Below are positions 7,669 to 17,305 of a stretch of 46,903 bases of DNA, piece after piece. The stretch's first letter is position 1, and every line of letters begins with the position of its first letter. Under the pieces are notes generated by a model. The model saw only the letters and a list, made by a program, of their open reading frames with translations. It made no database searches and was not told the DNA's origin. This DNA comes from Bacillus canaveralius (lineage in GTDB: Bacteria > Bacillota > Bacilli > Bacillales > Cytobacillaceae): the NCBI RefSeq assembly GCF_002860125.1, contig NZ_PGVA01000031.1, positions 1-46,903 on the forward strand. The letters run 5' to 3'. Position numbers and translations under genes: made by a program.

Positions 7669-10005
7669 GTGAATAATCGCAATATGGAGTGGCAGCAGGA
7701 ACAAGCAAGAGTCAACCATGTAGTTAATAAAATCAACAGGCAAATTGAAAAATTAACTAAAGGGTCAAACCGTGTTAAAGCAGATGCTTCCGAAATTCGC
7801 AAGACGTTTTGGAATGATGTCACTGTCAACTTTGATGAAGCCGATGACATTGCTGAAACATATACGAGTATAAAGCAACAGGCTGAGCTTTTGGCAGAAC
7901 GCGAAAGAAGTGAGCGACAATTTAGCGTTGCTGAAAAAACGCTTGAAAGATTGCGGAATTCACCTTATTTTGGGCGTATCGACTTTAGTGAAGATGGTGA
8001 ACCTGCAGCCGATGCGATCTATCTCGGGATTGCTTCTTTTCGCGATGAAGACAAAGACCAATTTCTCATTTATGATTGGCGCGCACCCATTTCAAGCCTC
8101 TATTATGATTTCATTCCCGGTCCAGCCGAGTACGAGACGCCGTCTGGATTAATTGCAGGCGAGATAACGTTAAAGCGCCAGTTTATTATTCGCGCCGCAG
8201 AGCTGACCGGCATGTTTGATACCGGGCTCACGATCGGCGACCAGCTTCTCATCGAGGTGCTCGGCAATCATGCTGATACACAAATGAAAACTATTGTCGC
8301 AACGATTCAAAAGGAACAAAATCAAATCATCAGGAATGAAAAAAGCAAACTATTAATTGTAAAAGGTGTTGCCGGAAGCGGGAAGACCTCAGCAGCACTG
8401 CAAAGGGTCGCCTATTTGCTGTATCGCCATCGAGGAACGCTAAATCCGGAAAATATACTGCTGTTTTCTCCCAATCCTTTATTTAATAGCTATGTTTCTT
8501 CCGTGCTCCCAGAACTGGGTGAAGAAAACATGGAACAAACCACCTATCAGGAATATGTGAACAGCCGGATGAACCATGATCTTCAAGGTGAAGATGTTTA
8601 TACACAAATGGAGTACTTGCTGGCCGACTGTGATGATCCTGATTATGATGACCGGGTCAAGAGTATCCGTTTTAAATCTAGTCTTGATTTTAAGGAGATG
8701 ATTGATGAATATATCGGGTCTCTGGCAAATGAAGGACTTGTTTTTAAAGACTTGAATTTCCGCAAACAAACATTAATCAGCAAGGAACAAATTTATCAAT
8801 ATTTCTATTCTTTCGATTGCGGTATGTCGATTCCAAACCGCGTAGAACTGTTAAAAGCCAAGCTTCTAAGAGAGCTCAGGAAAGCGATGCAACTGGAAGT
8901 GGAACAAGAATGGGTAGAAGAAGAATTGCAATACTTGGAAAAAGAAGATTATCTGGAAGCATTTAAACACCTGCAAAAGAAACAACGTTTTTCGGAAGAC
9001 AGCTTTGATGATTTTGAAAGAGAGCGGCAGCTTCTCGCTCAATCGATCGTCAAGAAGAGGTTTAGACCTTTGTTTGCGCAAGTGAAACGCTTAAAATTTA
9101 TTGATATCCTTGCCGTATACAATAGGCTGTTTCGCCATGATGTTCCCGGGGGCATCAAAGTTCCGGAGCAATGGCCGGCCATTTGTTCCATGACAATCAA
9201 AAAATTGGAGGCGGCCCGCGAAATATCTTACGAAGACACAACCGCGTTTCTCTATTTACAAGATAAGATCGAAGGTAAAAAGTCCAACACCGCAATCCGC
9301 CATATCTTTATTGACGAAGCCCAGGATTATTCTCCATTCCAATTCGCTTTTTTGAAGGATCAGTTTCCTTATAGCAAAATGACGTTATTGGGAGATTTAA
9401 ACCAGGCGATTTATGCCAATGCGACAGACTCCATATCGATTCTTGCTGCTGATATCGATGGTGATGATGCGCAAGAAACGATTGTTCTCAATCGAACCTA
9501 CAGGTCGACTAAAGAGATTGTCGAATTTACAAGCGAAATCATTGACGCTGTGAACATTGAACCTTTTAACAGGCATGGCCGCAAACCGGTCTTGACTGTC
9601 GTTCGCAGTTTTGATGAGCTTTTCCATTCGATGACTAACACGATACAAACTCTTTTACAACTAGGGCATAAGACGATTGCCGTTATTTGTAAAACGGTTG
9701 ATGAAAGCCGTCAAGCCTATCAAAGCTTGGACGGGATTGAGAAACGGTTAATTGAAAAAGGTACGTCCGGGTATGATCAGGGAGTACTGGTTATTCCGGC
9801 ATACTTGGCAAAGGGTATTGAATTTGATGCGGTCATAATGTATGATAGCTCAAGCTATAAAAGAGAACGCGAGCGGAAGCTGCTATATACTGCCTGCACC
9901 CGTGCGATGCACGAGCTTCACATCTTTTCATTAGAGAAAATTAGTCCATTGCTCGAAAAGGTTAACGAACAGAGGTACACACTTGTTAGTAAAGATCAAC
10001 AGTAA
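7669..10005 (+). CDS. helD: HelD, RNA polymerase-recycling superfamily 1 helicase-like ATPase
   Basis: HelD binds RNA polymerase and releases it from nucleic acid using ATP. The 778-residue length fits B. subtilis HelD (about 774). The N-terminal 70 or so residues form a long coiled-coil arm of the type that enters the secondary channel. Walker A is GVAGSGKTSAALQR (about 234-247), followed by motifs FIDEAQDYSPFQF, LGDLNQAIYA, LNRTYRSTKEIVEF and TACTRAMHELHIF. The GTG start at 7669 has a weak SD (GGGAAGTG); no better in-frame start lies upstream. A terminator follows, shared face to face with mreBH. In actinobacteria related proteins give rifamycin tolerance; I see no rifamycin-associated element here. 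Confidence 0.93.
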   Translation: MNNRNMEWQQEQARVNHVVNKINRQIEKLTKGSNRVKADASEIRKTFWNDVTVNFDEADDIAETYTSIKQQAELLAERERSERQFSVAEKTLERLRNSPYFGRIDFSEDGEPAADAIYLGIASFRDEDKDQFLIYDWRAPISSLYYDFIPGPAEYETPSGLIAGEITLKRQFIIRAAELTGMFDTGLTIGDQLLIEVLGNHADTQMKTIVATIQKEQNQIIRNEKSKLLIVKGVAGSGKTSAALQRVAYLLYRHRGTLNPENILLFSPNPLFNSYVSSVLPELGEENMEQTTYQEYVNSRMNHDLQGEDVYTQMEYLLADCDDPDYDDRVKSIRFKSSLDFKEMIDEYIGSLANEGLVFKDLNFRKQTLISKEQIYQYFYSFDCGMSIPNRVELLKAKLLRELRKAMQLEVEQEWVEEELQYLEKEDYLEAFKHLQKKQRFSEDSFDDFERERQLLAQSIVKKRFRPLFAQVKRLKFIDILAVYNRLFRHDVPGGIKVPEQWPAICSMTIKKLEAAREISYEDTTAFLYLQDKIEGKKSNTAIRHIFIDEAQDYSPFQFAFLKDQFPYSKMTLLGDLNQAIYANATDSISILAADIDGDDAQETIVLNRTYRSTKEIVEFTSEIIDAVNIEPFNRHGRKPVLTVVRSFDELFHSMTNTIQTLLQLGHKTIAVICKTVDESRQAYQSLDGIEKRLIEKGTSGYDQGVLVIPAYLAKGIEFDAVIMYDSSSYKRERERKLLYTACTRAMHELHIFSLEKISPLLEKVNEQRYTLVSKDQQ

Positions 10006-10035
10006 AGAAAAGTCACAGTTGATCTGAAATAAATA

Positions 10036-10067
10036 AAAACGCCTCCAATGAATATGAGGCGTTTTTT
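10036..10067. terminator. Terminator between helD and mreBH
   Basis: AACGCCTC (10038-10045) pairs with GAGGCGTT (10056-10063), with TTTTT after it and an A-tract before it, so it could serve both converging genes. Confidence 0.9.
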
Positions 10068-10080
10068 CCTGTTATTTTGA

Positions 10081-11088
10081 TTATCTAACCGCTTTTTGAA
10101 GCTTATGAATGAATTGCAGCGCTTTTCCGGTTCCGATCGCTACAGATTCAAGCGGACTGGGCGCAAGGTGGACGGGAACGACGATTTCTTTGCTCAGCCA
10201 ATCTTGCATTCCTTTCATCAGCGCACCGCCTCCGGTGAGGATCACGCCTCTGTCGACAATATCACCGCTCAATTCAGCAGGGCAATCCTCGAGGGTCGCG
10301 CGAATCGCTTCTAAAATATGTGAGAGTGATTCCTTAAGGGCATCACGAATTTCATAGGATGATAGGGCGATTGTTTTCGGCAGCCCGGTCACAAGATCGC
10401 GGCCGCGAATATCCATAGTGAGCTCATCATGGTCAATCATGGCGTAGCCGATTTCCATTTTGATTTTTTCCGCTGTCCTTTCTCCAATCAGAACATTATA
10501 TACCTTGCGTACATATTGAACAATATCATCATCGAGCCGATCACCGGCAATCCGGATTGAATGGCAGGCAACGACACCGCCGAATGAAATAATCGCAACT
10601 TCTGTTGTTCCGCCTCCGATGTCGACGATGACATTGGCAACAGGCTCATCAACAGGCAGTCCCGCACCAATTGCTGCAGCAACCGGTTCTTCGATTAAAT
10701 GGACCTTTTTTGCACCGGCATTCCTGACCGCATCGTGAATAGCACGTCTTTCAACGCTGGTCGAGCCTGAAGGTGTGCAGACAACCACATTTGGCTTACG
10801 AATCGTGAGACCGATCTTCTTGGATGCTTTTCTCATAACGTTTTTAAGCATTTCAGTCGTCACATCAAAATCGGCAATTACACCATCTTTTAACGGCCGG
10901 ATTGCGACAATCTTACCCGGTGTTTTTCCGATCATTTCTTTCGCTTCTTTTCCAACTGCTAAAATATTTTTTGTTTCTGTATCAATGGCGACAACAGAGG
11001 GTTCGTTTAAAGCGATCCCTTTATTTTTGCTGTACACCAAAATATTTGCAGTTCCTAAATCAATTCCAATTTCTGAAGTTGACAGCAT
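10081..11088 (-). CDS. mreBH: MreBH, actin-like cell-shape protein
   Basis: MreBH is one of the Bacillus MreB paralogues; it guides cell-wall synthesis along the cylinder and places the hydrolase LytE. The product has 335 residues with the actin-fold ATPase signatures [18 protein letters not shown], the PSVVAID segment, [54 protein letters not shown] and [15 protein letters not shown]. The sequence is closer to MreBH than to MreB or Mbl as I recall them. The ATG at 11088 has GGGTGATGAT before it; a TTG directly upstream at 11091 is less likely. It sits between helD and miaA, unlike its place in B. subtilis 168. A SigI promoter is expected from the family but was not found with confidence. Confidence 0.92.
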   Translation of the reverse strand: MLSTSEIGIDLGTANILVYSKNKGIALNEPSVVAIDTETKNILAVGKEAKEMIGKTPGKIVAIRPLKDGVIADFDVTTEMLKNVMRKASKKIGLTIRKPNVVVCTPSGSTSVERRAIHDAVRNAGAKKVHLIEEPVAAAIGAGLPVDEPVANVIVDIGGGTTEVAIISFGGVVACHSIRIAGDRLDDDIVQYVRKVYNVLIGERTAEKIKMEIGYAMIDHDELTMDIRGRDLVTGLPKTIALSSYEIRDALKESLSHILEAIRATLEDCPAELSGDIVDRGVILTGGGALMKGMQDWLSKEIVVPVHLAPSPLESVAIGTGKALQFIHKLQKAVR

Positions 11089-11175
11089 CAATCATCACCC
11101 AGTTTCTGTTTATTAGCTTTTCATAGGATAAATCTACACATAAAGGTACCATGAAATTGGGCCCAGGCACGCCAT

Positions 11176-11193
11176 TGTTAACAAAACGTTAAC
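11176..11193. promoter_or_regulatory. Repeated GTTAAC, possible WalR-like operator in the mreBH-miaA gap
   Basis: GTTAAC occurs at 11177-11182 and 11188-11193, eleven bases apart, so one helical turn. Read as TGTTAA-N5-CGTTAA it matches the WalR consensus TGTWAH-N5-TGTWAH except for one base. It lies about 90-110 bases upstream of mreBH. WalR control is inference; the motif itself is clear. Confidence 0.35.
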
Positions 11194-11292
11194 GAACTGT
11201 AATGAAAGATGAAAATTTTATCATGTTTGGTAAATTAAGAACCGAAAAATCCCTGAATAGAAAGCGACATTTATGGTCATAATGCTTAGATG

Positions 11293-11322
11293 TTCAACTG
11301 CGGAAAATAATTGTGGTACGAT
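11293..11322 (+). promoter_or_regulatory. Likely sigma-A promoter of miaA-hfq
   Basis: TTCAAC (11293-11298), an 18-base spacer and TACGAT (11317-11322) lie about 74 bases before the chosen miaA start. Match is moderate. Confidence 0.4.
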
Positions 11323-11395
11323 AGACAAAAAGGATAGGCCCGTTTTTTGGTTATCCTCTTTAAAAGCATCCGAAAAAGGCAGTGTGAAAAGATTC

Positions 11396-12358
11396 ATGAA
11401 AAAAGAGAAGCTTATTGTTCTAATCGGGCCGACAGCAGTTGGAAAAACAAAGCTGAGCATTGAACTTGCAAAGAAATATAATGGTGAAATTATCAGCGGT
11501 GATTCGATGCAGATTTATAAGGGGATGGATATTGGGACAGCGAAAATAACGAAAAAAGAAATGGATGGGATTCCCCATCATTTAATCGATATTAAAAACC
11601 CTGACGAGCCCTTTTCGGCAGCGGAGTTTCAAGTGCTTGTCCGCGCCAAAATCGCTGAAATCTCTTCCCGTAACAAGCTTCCAATGATTGTTGGAGGGAC
11701 AGGACTTTATATTCAATCCGCCATTTTTGATTATAAATTTTCCGATGCACCTTCTGATGAACCATTCCGAAAACAGCTTGAAGAATTTGTTAAACGCGAA
11801 GGGAATGAGGCACTTTTCGATAAATTACATCAAGTAGACCCGGACAGTGCGGAAAGGATTCATCCGAATAATACGCGGCGTGTCATCAGGGCGCTCGAAA
11901 TCTATCATTGTACCGGAAAAACAATGTCCGACCTTCAAAACAGCCAACTTCCTGAAGTTTTGTATGAAACCGCGTTGATTGGTTTAACAATGGAAAGGGT
12001 CCGTTTATATGACAGGATTAATCAGCGTGTTAATGAGATGGTGAAAGCGGGGTTGATAGACGAGGTCGAACTCCTCTATTCACGGGGACTGCGCGACTGT
12101 CAGTCAATACAGGCAATCGGATATAAAGAGCTTTATGACTTCTTTGATGGTAAGGTGACGATCGAAGAAGCGGTTGAGAATTTAAAGCAAAATTCCAGGC
12201 GATATGCGAAAAGGCAGCTAACTTGGTTTCGAAATAAACTCAATGTGGAATGGTTTGATATGACGGATGTATTGGATAATTCCCAACTCGCAAAAAAAAT
12301 CGCGGAAATTTCAGCTTTTATTGAAGGAAAGCTTGAAATAAAATCGAATACATACTAA
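11396..12358 (+). CDS. miaA: tRNA dimethylallyltransferase MiaA
   Basis: MiaA adds a dimethylallyl group to A37 of tRNAs that read codons starting with U. The 320-residue product has the P-loop GPTAVGKT (11-18), SGDSMQIYKGMDIGTAK, PHHLIDI, GGTGLYIQS, HPNNTRRVIRALE, QAIGYKELYDFFDG and RRYAKRQLTWFRNK. The long upstream in-frame extension from 11273 has no counterpart in the family. The ATG at 11396 gives the family N-terminus but has no strong SD; a GTG at 11384 preceded by AAAAAGGC is an alternative four codons upstream. hfq follows after 24 bases in the same operon. Confidence 0.95.
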   Translation: MKKEKLIVLIGPTAVGKTKLSIELAKKYNGEIISGDSMQIYKGMDIGTAKITKKEMDGIPHHLIDIKNPDEPFSAAEFQVLVRAKIAEISSRNKLPMIVGGTGLYIQSAIFDYKFSDAPSDEPFRKQLEEFVKREGNEALFDKLHQVDPDSAERIHPNNTRRVIRALEIYHCTGKTMSDLQNSQLPEVLYETALIGLTMERVRLYDRINQRVNEMVKAGLIDEVELLYSRGLRDCQSIQAIGYKELYDFFDGKVTIEEAVENLKQNSRRYAKRQLTWFRNKLNVEWFDMTDVLDNSQLAKKIAEISAFIEGKLEIKSNTY

Positions 12359-12382
12359 TAGAGATAAAAGAGGAGGATCCCA

Positions 12383-12622
12383 ATGATGAAACAGTCGATC
12401 AATATTCAGGACCAGTTCTTGAACCAGCTTCGCAAAGATGGCGTGCACGTAACGGTGTTTTTATTAAATGGTTTTCAAATAAGGGGGCAGATTAAAGGCT
12501 TTGATAACTTTACGGTTCTGTTTGAATCGGAAGGTAAGCAGCAGCTCGTTTATAAACATGCTATTTCCACATTCGCGCCACAGCGCAATGTTCAAATTGA
12601 TATGGAAGCACCGCAGCAGTAA
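12383..12622 (+). CDS. hfq: RNA chaperone Hfq
   Basis: Hfq forms a hexameric ring that binds small RNAs and mRNAs. The 79-residue product has the Sm1 segment ([36 protein letters not shown]) and the Sm2 segment [17 protein letters not shown] at 12370-12376 serves two adjacent ATG codons, 12383 and 12386; the family favours the second ([11 protein letters not shown]), which would give 78 residues. It ends the miaA-hfq operon with a strong terminator. In Bacillus its role is milder than in enteric bacteria. Confidence 0.96.
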   Translation: MMKQSINIQDQFLNQLRKDGVHVTVFLLNGFQIRGQIKGFDNFTVLFESEGKQQLVYKHAISTFAPQRNVQIDMEAPQQ

Positions 12623-12648
12623 GTTTAAATCTGAATACTATACCAGCG

Positions 12649-12681
12649 CAGCCCGTGTTTATGCGGGCTGATTTTTATTTT
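12649..12681 (+). terminator. Terminator of miaA-hfq
   Basis: CAGCCCG (12649-12655) pairs with CGGGCTG (12664-12670), followed by ATTTTTATTTT. Confidence 0.92.
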
Positions 12682-13049
12682 AATAAGGAAAACCCCATGT
12701 AATCCGCCATCCAATAAAATTGCATTAATGAATTGTAATCAAGCTGAATACATATAAGATGATACGCCAAAGCCACGAGTCTCTTGTCGAAACGGCCTGA
12801 GTCAGTTTCTTTGGAAATTTAAGAAAAGTCAGAAATTATTTCTCGGGAAAGCGCAGGAAACGACAGCACAGGCGCGGTCATTGTAGATTCGTAAATATTT
12901 ATGTCGGTTTTTAGGTACTTGGTCTGTATCTGCCTAAAGACCAAGGAAGCATATCAAGCGAGACATCGACGTTTTATCGGGATAACTGGGCTTTTGTCAC
13001 AACTGTTTTTTTTTAGCGTATACTGTTTTGAGATGGTGAGGTGATAGCT
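12682..13049. other. Intergenic region before spoVK, one clear hairpin
   Basis: No credible gene is seen. CTTGGTCT (12918-12925) and AGACCAAG (12938-12945) form a perfect 8-base stem without a T-tract. A weak sporulation-type element, GTATACTGT near 13018, lies about 25 bases before spoVK and resembles a SigE -10. The B. subtilis neighbours here (ymaA-nrdEF-ymaB-cwlC) are absent. Confidence 0.4.
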
Positions 13050-13997
13050 GTGGACCAACCTATGCGCCTGAAAAATAATGGCCAAATAAGTATAGTTCTG
13101 AATAATCAAAAGCGAAAAGCTCTTGCAAAAGAACTGCCTGACACCCAACAAGTTCATCAAGCGATCCCTTCCGAGCATACTGCTTTAATAGAAATTGAAG
13201 ATGAGCTTGCCGGACTGGTTGGCATGGATGAAATGAAAAGAATGATAAAGGAAATATACGCCTGGATTTATGTGAACAAGAAGCGGGAGGCGCTTGGGAT
13301 GAAAGCGGAACGGCAGGCTCTCCATATGATGTTTAAGGGCAATCCCGGCACTGGGAAAACAACGGTTGCAAGACTGATTGGCAAGCTGTTTTTAAAAATG
13401 AATGTTTTGTCGAAAGGACATTTAATCGAAGCGGAACGTGCCGATCTCGTCGGGGAGTATATCGGGCACACCGCCCAGAAAACCCGGGATTTAATCAAGA
13501 AATCGATCGGTGGCATCTTGTTTATTGATGAAGCCTATTCGCTCGGCCGGGGCGGGGAAAAGGATTTTGGCAAGGAAGCGATTGATACGCTTGTCAAGCA
13601 CATGGAAGATAAACAGCATGAATTTATTTTAATACTGGCAGGCTATTCCCGTGAAATGGATTACTTTTTAACATTGAATCCCGGCCTGTACTCGCGGTTT
13701 CCGCTTGTTGTTGACTTTCCGGATTATACGATTGAGCAGCTGATGGAAATCGGCAGCAGAATGTTGAAGGACAGAGAATACACTTTAAGCCATGAAGCGG
13801 ATCGGAAGCTGCGCGAACATTTAATCTGGGTGAAATCCGTTCTGAATCCGGCCAGTTTTTCAAATGGCCGTTACGTGCGGAATATTATCGAAAAGTCGAT
13901 CAGATGCCAGGCGATGAGATTGCTGATGCAAAGCAGCTATGACCGCCATGACTTAATGACAATCCGCAGCAACGATCTTGTTTTTGAAGAAGATTAA
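13050..13997 (+). CDS. spoVK: Stage V sporulation protein K, AAA+ ATPase
   Basis: SpoVK is a CbxX/CfqX-type AAA+ ATPase needed for spore maturation; its substrate is not known. The 315-residue product has Walker A GNPGTGKT (97-104), Walker B ILFIDEAYSL (D160, E161), a sensor region (ILAGYS) and the arginine-rich lid LNPGLYSRFPLVVDFPDYT. A GTG at 13041 opens the frame, but GAGGTGAT at 13038-13045 overlaps it and is placed as SD for the GTG at 13050. It is a single-gene unit with a terminator behind it. Expression in the mother cell under SigE is known for the family and only weakly visible here. Confidence 0.94.
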   Translation: MDQPMRLKNNGQISIVLNNQKRKALAKELPDTQQVHQAIPSEHTALIEIEDELAGLVGMDEMKRMIKEIYAWIYVNKKREALGMKAERQALHMMFKGNPGTGKTTVARLIGKLFLKMNVLSKGHLIEAERADLVGEYIGHTAQKTRDLIKKSIGGILFIDEAYSLGRGGEKDFGKEAIDTLVKHMEDKQHEFILILAGYSREMDYFLTLNPGLYSRFPLVVDFPDYTIEQLMEIGSRMLKDREYTLSHEADRKLREHLIWVKSVLNPASFSNGRYVRNIIEKSIRCQAMRLLMQSSYDRHDLMTIRSNDLVFEED

Positions 13998-14036
13998 CGA
14001 TGAACAACCAAGCGTTTAGGAATTGAATCATAAAGA

Positions 14037-14070
14037 AAACGGCCGGAGATCGAGTTTCCGGCCGTTTGTT
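14037..14070 (+). terminator. Terminator of spoVK
   Basis: AAACGGCCGGA pairs with TCCGGCCGTTT around a short loop, then GTTTGG. GC-rich and strong, with a modest T-tract. Confidence 0.85.
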
Positions 14071-14154
14071 TGGTTGTAATCAAGATGAAATTAGGATTAA
14101 AAAATTTTTTTTGGTATGATATTTAAAAGAAAGAACATGAGAGGGGGAATATAC

Positions 14155-15417
14155 ATGGAACAGCGTACAGAGTTCGAAAAGGTTATTCTTCTCGGCTGCC
14201 AAACCGGTGACAACGACGATCTCCGTTTTCAATATTCAATGGATGAGTTAGCCGCATTAACGGAAACAGCGAAAGGCAGGGTGCTTGTTTCCGTCGTTCA
14301 GAAGCGGGAAAGAATCCATCCTTCTACATATATAGGAAAAGGGAAGATCGAGGAACTAAAGGCTTTGGAAAAAGAGTTTGAAGCAGATATTATCATTTGC
14401 AATGATGAACTGTCGCCAAGCCAGCTCAGGAATCTGTCTGCCCAGCTTGATGCGAGGGTCATTGACCGGACGCAATTGATTCTGGATATTTTTGCACAAA
14501 GGGCCCGATCGAAAGAAGGGAAGCTCCAGGTCGAACTTGCCCAGCTTCAATATTTGCTGCCGCGCCTTGCCGGTAAAGGAATCGAGATGTCCAGATTAGG
14601 GGCCGGGATTGGAACGAGAGGGCCTGGTGAAACAAAGCTTGAATCGGACCGACGCCACATCAGACGCCGCATTGATGATATAAAATCACAGCTGGACACC
14701 ATCGTTCAGCATCGCGACCGTTACCGGGAACGAAGGAAAAAGAATAAGACGTTTCAAATTGCCCTCGTTGGCTATACCAATGCCGGGAAGTCAACCCTGT
14801 TTAACCGCCTTGCAGAAGCTGACTCTTTTGAAGAGGATCAGCTGTTTGCGACGCTCGACCCGATGACGAGAAAATTGATTTTACCGAGCGGTTTTATGAC
14901 GCTGCTTACTGACACGGTCGGCTTTATTCAGGATTTACCGACAACACTTGTCGCAGCGTTCCGATCGACGCTTGAAGAAGTAAAGGAAGCCGATTTGCTC
15001 CTTCATGTTGTCGATATGTCAAATCCCGATTATTTTCAGCATGAAAAGACGGTCAACCAACTGCTGGAAGAACTCAAAATTAAAGATATCCCACAGTTGA
15101 CCGTCTATAACAAGAGGGATCTGCAGCACCCGGATTTTGTGCCGACTGCGAAAACGCAAACTATTTTTATCAGTGCGTTTGAAAAAGAGGACCGCGACCA
15201 GTTAAAGCTGAAAGCAGAGGAAATCATCCTCGACCTGATGGAGCCGTATCATGTTCATATTCCATCGACCGAAGGGAAGCTGCTTTCGCAGTTAAAAAAC
15301 GAAACGATCCTCAGGGAGCTGTCTTTTAGTGAAGATAAACAGCATTACGTATGCAAAGGGTTCGCACTTGAAGACCACCATATAGCAGGGCAATTAAAAG
15401 AATTTCAGATTAGTTAG
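14155..15417 (+). CDS. hflX: Ribosome-associated GTPase HflX
   Basis: HflX (YnbA in B. subtilis) splits stalled or hibernating ribosomes. The 420-residue product has the N-terminal HflX domain ([50 protein letters not shown]), a helical linker, then the G domain: G1 GYTNAGKST (206-214), G2 region [10 protein letters not shown]3 [10 protein letters not shown] and G4 NKRD. ATG 14155 follows GAGGGGGAATATAC; the upstream in-frame ATG at 14116 lies in a likely -10 (TATGAT, 14115-14120). ynbB starts ten bases after its stop, so they form an operon. Confidence 0.95.
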   Translation: MEQRTEFEKVILLGCQTGDNDDLRFQYSMDELAALTETAKGRVLVSVVQKRERIHPSTYIGKGKIEELKALEKEFEADIIICNDELSPSQLRNLSAQLDARVIDRTQLILDIFAQRARSKEGKLQVELAQLQYLLPRLAGKGIEMSRLGAGIGTRGPGETKLESDRRHIRRRIDDIKSQLDTIVQHRDRYRERRKKNKTFQIALVGYTNAGKSTLFNRLAEADSFEEDQLFATLDPMTRKLILPSGFMTLLTDTVGFIQDLPTTLVAAFRSTLEEVKEADLLLHVVDMSNPDYFQHEKTVNQLLEELKIKDIPQLTVYNKRDLQHPDFVPTAKTQTIFISAFEKEDRDQLKLKAEEIILDLMEPYHVHIPSTEGKLLSQLKNETILRELSFSEDKQHYVCKGFALEDHHIAGQLKEFQIS

Positions 15418-15427
15418 GAGAGGCAGC

Positions 15428-16696
15428 ATGTTTCAGCATTTACAATCAGGGGAAAAGCTTTATCCGCTCGTCAAGGAAATAGAGAAAAAAATTGCGGACG
15501 TTCATAAAAGAATCGATGAGCGGATCGATACGAATCAGTTTACAGTGCTGCAAAGTTTTCAAAAACATCGTGTCAGTGATTCTCACTTTATCCCAACGAT
15601 CGGTTATGGGTATGATGATGCAGGGCGGGAGACGCTCGAAAAAGTATATGCGGATGTGTTCGGCGGCGAAGCAGGCCTCGTCCGGCCGCAAATCATTTCC
15701 GGAACGCATGCGATCTCAATTGCGCTATTTGGAGTCCTGCGCCCTGGTGATGAGCTTCTCTATATAACGGGCAAGCCTTACGACACTCTTGAGGAAATTG
15801 TCGGAATCAGGGGAACCGGAAACGGTTCTTTAAAAGAATTCGGCATTAGCTATAACAGCGTTCCACTTGCTGAAGACGGAAAAATTGACTTTCAAGCCGT
15901 TGGCAAGGCGATCAAGCCGAATACAAAAATGATCGGAATCCAGCGTTCCAAAGGATATGCGACAAGGCCTTCGTTTACAATCCGTGCAATCGAAGAAATG
16001 ATCCGCTTTGTCAAAGAAATAAAAAACGATGTAGTCGTATTTGTCGACAACTGCTATGGGGAGTTTGTTGAAGAGCTGGAGCCGTGCCATGTCGGTGCCG
16101 ATTTGATCGCCGGGTCACTGATTAAAAACCCGGGAGGCGGTTTAGCCAAAACCGGCGGCTATATTGTTGGCAAACAAGAATGGGTGGATGCCTGCTCGTA
16201 CCGGATGACTTCGCCCGGAATCGGTGCGGAAGCGGGCGCTTCCCTTTATAGCTTGCAGGAAATGTACCAGGGCTTCTTTTTAGCGCCGCATGTAACAGGC
16301 CAGGCATTGAAAGGAGCTGTTTTTACAGCAGCCTTACTGGAATCGCTCGGCATGAATTCTTCGCCGAAATGGGACGCGGAGCGAACTGATTTAATCCAGG
16401 CCGTTCAATTTGATGATCGTGTAAAAATGGTCGCTTTTTGCCAGGCGATTCAATTTGCTTCACCGATCAATTCTCATGTAACTCCATACCCCAGTTATAT
16501 GCCGGGATATGAGGATGACGTAATCATGGCGGCTGGCACTTTTATCCAGGGAGCGAGCATTGAGCTTACCGCAGACGGCCCGACGCGGCCGCCGTATGTC
16601 GCTTATGTGCAGGGCGGATTAACTTATTCCCATGTGAAGATGGCCATTTGTATCGCAATAGACCATTTAAACAGAAAAGGTTTAATTCAATTATAA
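15428..16696 (+). CDS. ynbB: PLP-dependent YnbB, methionine gamma-lyase / aluminium-resistance family
   Basis: The 422-residue product belongs to the Met_gamma_lyase-like family, a fold-type I PLP enzyme group annotated as aluminium resistance or methionine gamma-lyase. The visible signs are YGYDDAGRETLEKVYADVFGGE, RPQIISGTHAISIALFG, the aspartate of VFVDNCYGEF and the probable PLP lysine in GSLIKNPGGGLAKTGGY. The true substrate is not settled for the family. It is coupled to hflX, and a terminator follows. In Bacillus it lies between hflX and glnR, as here. Confidence 0.9.
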   Translation: MFQHLQSGEKLYPLVKEIEKKIADVHKRIDERIDTNQFTVLQSFQKHRVSDSHFIPTIGYGYDDAGRETLEKVYADVFGGEAGLVRPQIISGTHAISIALFGVLRPGDELLYITGKPYDTLEEIVGIRGTGNGSLKEFGISYNSVPLAEDGKIDFQAVGKAIKPNTKMIGIQRSKGYATRPSFTIRAIEEMIRFVKEIKNDVVVFVDNCYGEFVEELEPCHVGADLIAGSLIKNPGGGLAKTGGYIVGKQEWVDACSYRMTSPGIGAEAGASLYSLQEMYQGFFLAPHVTGQALKGAVFTAALLESLGMNSSPKWDAERTDLIQAVQFDDRVKMVAFCQAIQFASPINSHVTPYPSYMPGYEDDVIMAAGTFIQGASIELTADGPTRPPYVAYVQGGLTYSHVKMAICIAIDHLNRKGLIQL

Positions 16697-16710
16697 TAGG
16701 TAAATATATA

Positions 16711-16748
16711 ACAGGGCAGCTAGATCGCTAGTTGTCCTGTTTATTTAT
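16711..16748 (+). terminator. Terminator of hflX-ynbB
   Basis: ACAGG...CTAG pairs with CTAG...CCTGT around ATCG, with internal mismatches, followed by TTTATTTAT. Confidence 0.7.
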
Positions 16749-16764
16749 GGGTAAAAATTTTATA

Positions 16765-16781
16765 TGTTAGAAAATCTAACA
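16765..16781. promoter_or_regulatory. GlnR/TnrA operator 1 of glnRA
   Basis: TGTTAGAAAATCTAACA fits TGTNA-N7-TNACA perfectly and is a near-complete palindrome. It lies six bases upstream of the -35. Confidence 0.92.
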
Positions 16782-16786
16782 TTTGA

Positions 16787-16815
16787 TTGACAGAAAAACT
16801 TACATGAAATATAAT
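16787..16815 (+). promoter_or_regulatory. glnRA promoter overlapping GlnR operator 2
   Basis: TTGACA (16787-16792), 17 bases, TATAAT (16810-16815): a consensus sigma-A promoter. A second GlnR box, TGACAGAAAAACTTACA (16788-16804), with one deviation, covers the -35 and spacer. The two-operator layout matches that of B. subtilis glnRA. Confidence 0.9.
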
Positions 16816-16851
16816 GACGGTATAGTGGAATACGGAAAAGGAGGAACCGTC

Positions 16852-17259
16852 TTGAGTGGAAGAGAAATTCGTCGTTCGATGCCGCTTTTTCAAATAGGAA
16901 CTGTCATGCAGCTTACCGATTTAACCGCGAGGCAAATTCGATATTATGAAGAGCATGGATTAATTTCTCCGGCAAGAACCGATGGGAAAAGACGCCTCTT
17001 TTCTTTAAATGATATTGATGTTCTCTTGGAAATCAAAGATTTAATTGACCAAGGTGTGAACATGGCCGGAATCAAGCAGCTGTTTTCCGTGAAGGAACAG
17101 CAAACTTTAACGGCGGAAATGGAGCAGCAAGCGGAAAAAGTGCGGCGTGATCTTTCTGATGACGAGCTTAGAAAGCTGTTGAGAAGTGAGTTGATGCAGG
17201 CGGGCAGATTTAACCGCTCATCGCTTCGCCAGGGGGATATGTCACGCTTTTTCCATTAA
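16852..17259 (+). CDS. glnR: Nitrogen regulator GlnR, MerR family
   Basis: GlnR represses glnRA and other nitrogen genes when glutamine is plentiful, with feedback-inhibited glutamine synthetase acting as its chaperone. The 135-residue product has the MerR winged helix ([33 protein letters not shown]) and the C-terminal glutamine synthetase sensing tail ending SRFFH. The TTG at 16852 has a strong SD (AAAAGGAGG) and gives the family N-terminus; the earlier in-frame ATG at 16783 lies inside the promoter. The middle part (ca. 85-100) is shorter than in B. subtilis. glnA follows 46 bases downstream. Confidence 0.96.
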   Translation: MSGREIRRSMPLFQIGTVMQLTDLTARQIRYYEEHGLISPARTDGKRRLFSLNDIDVLLEIKDLIDQGVNMAGIKQLFSVKEQQTLTAEMEQQAEKVRRDLSDDELRKLLRSELMQAGRFNRSSLRQGDMSRFFH

Positions 17260-17305
17260 TAATAAATAAAAATATAGAGCATTAACTAAGGGAGGAACCA
17301 TTTTA

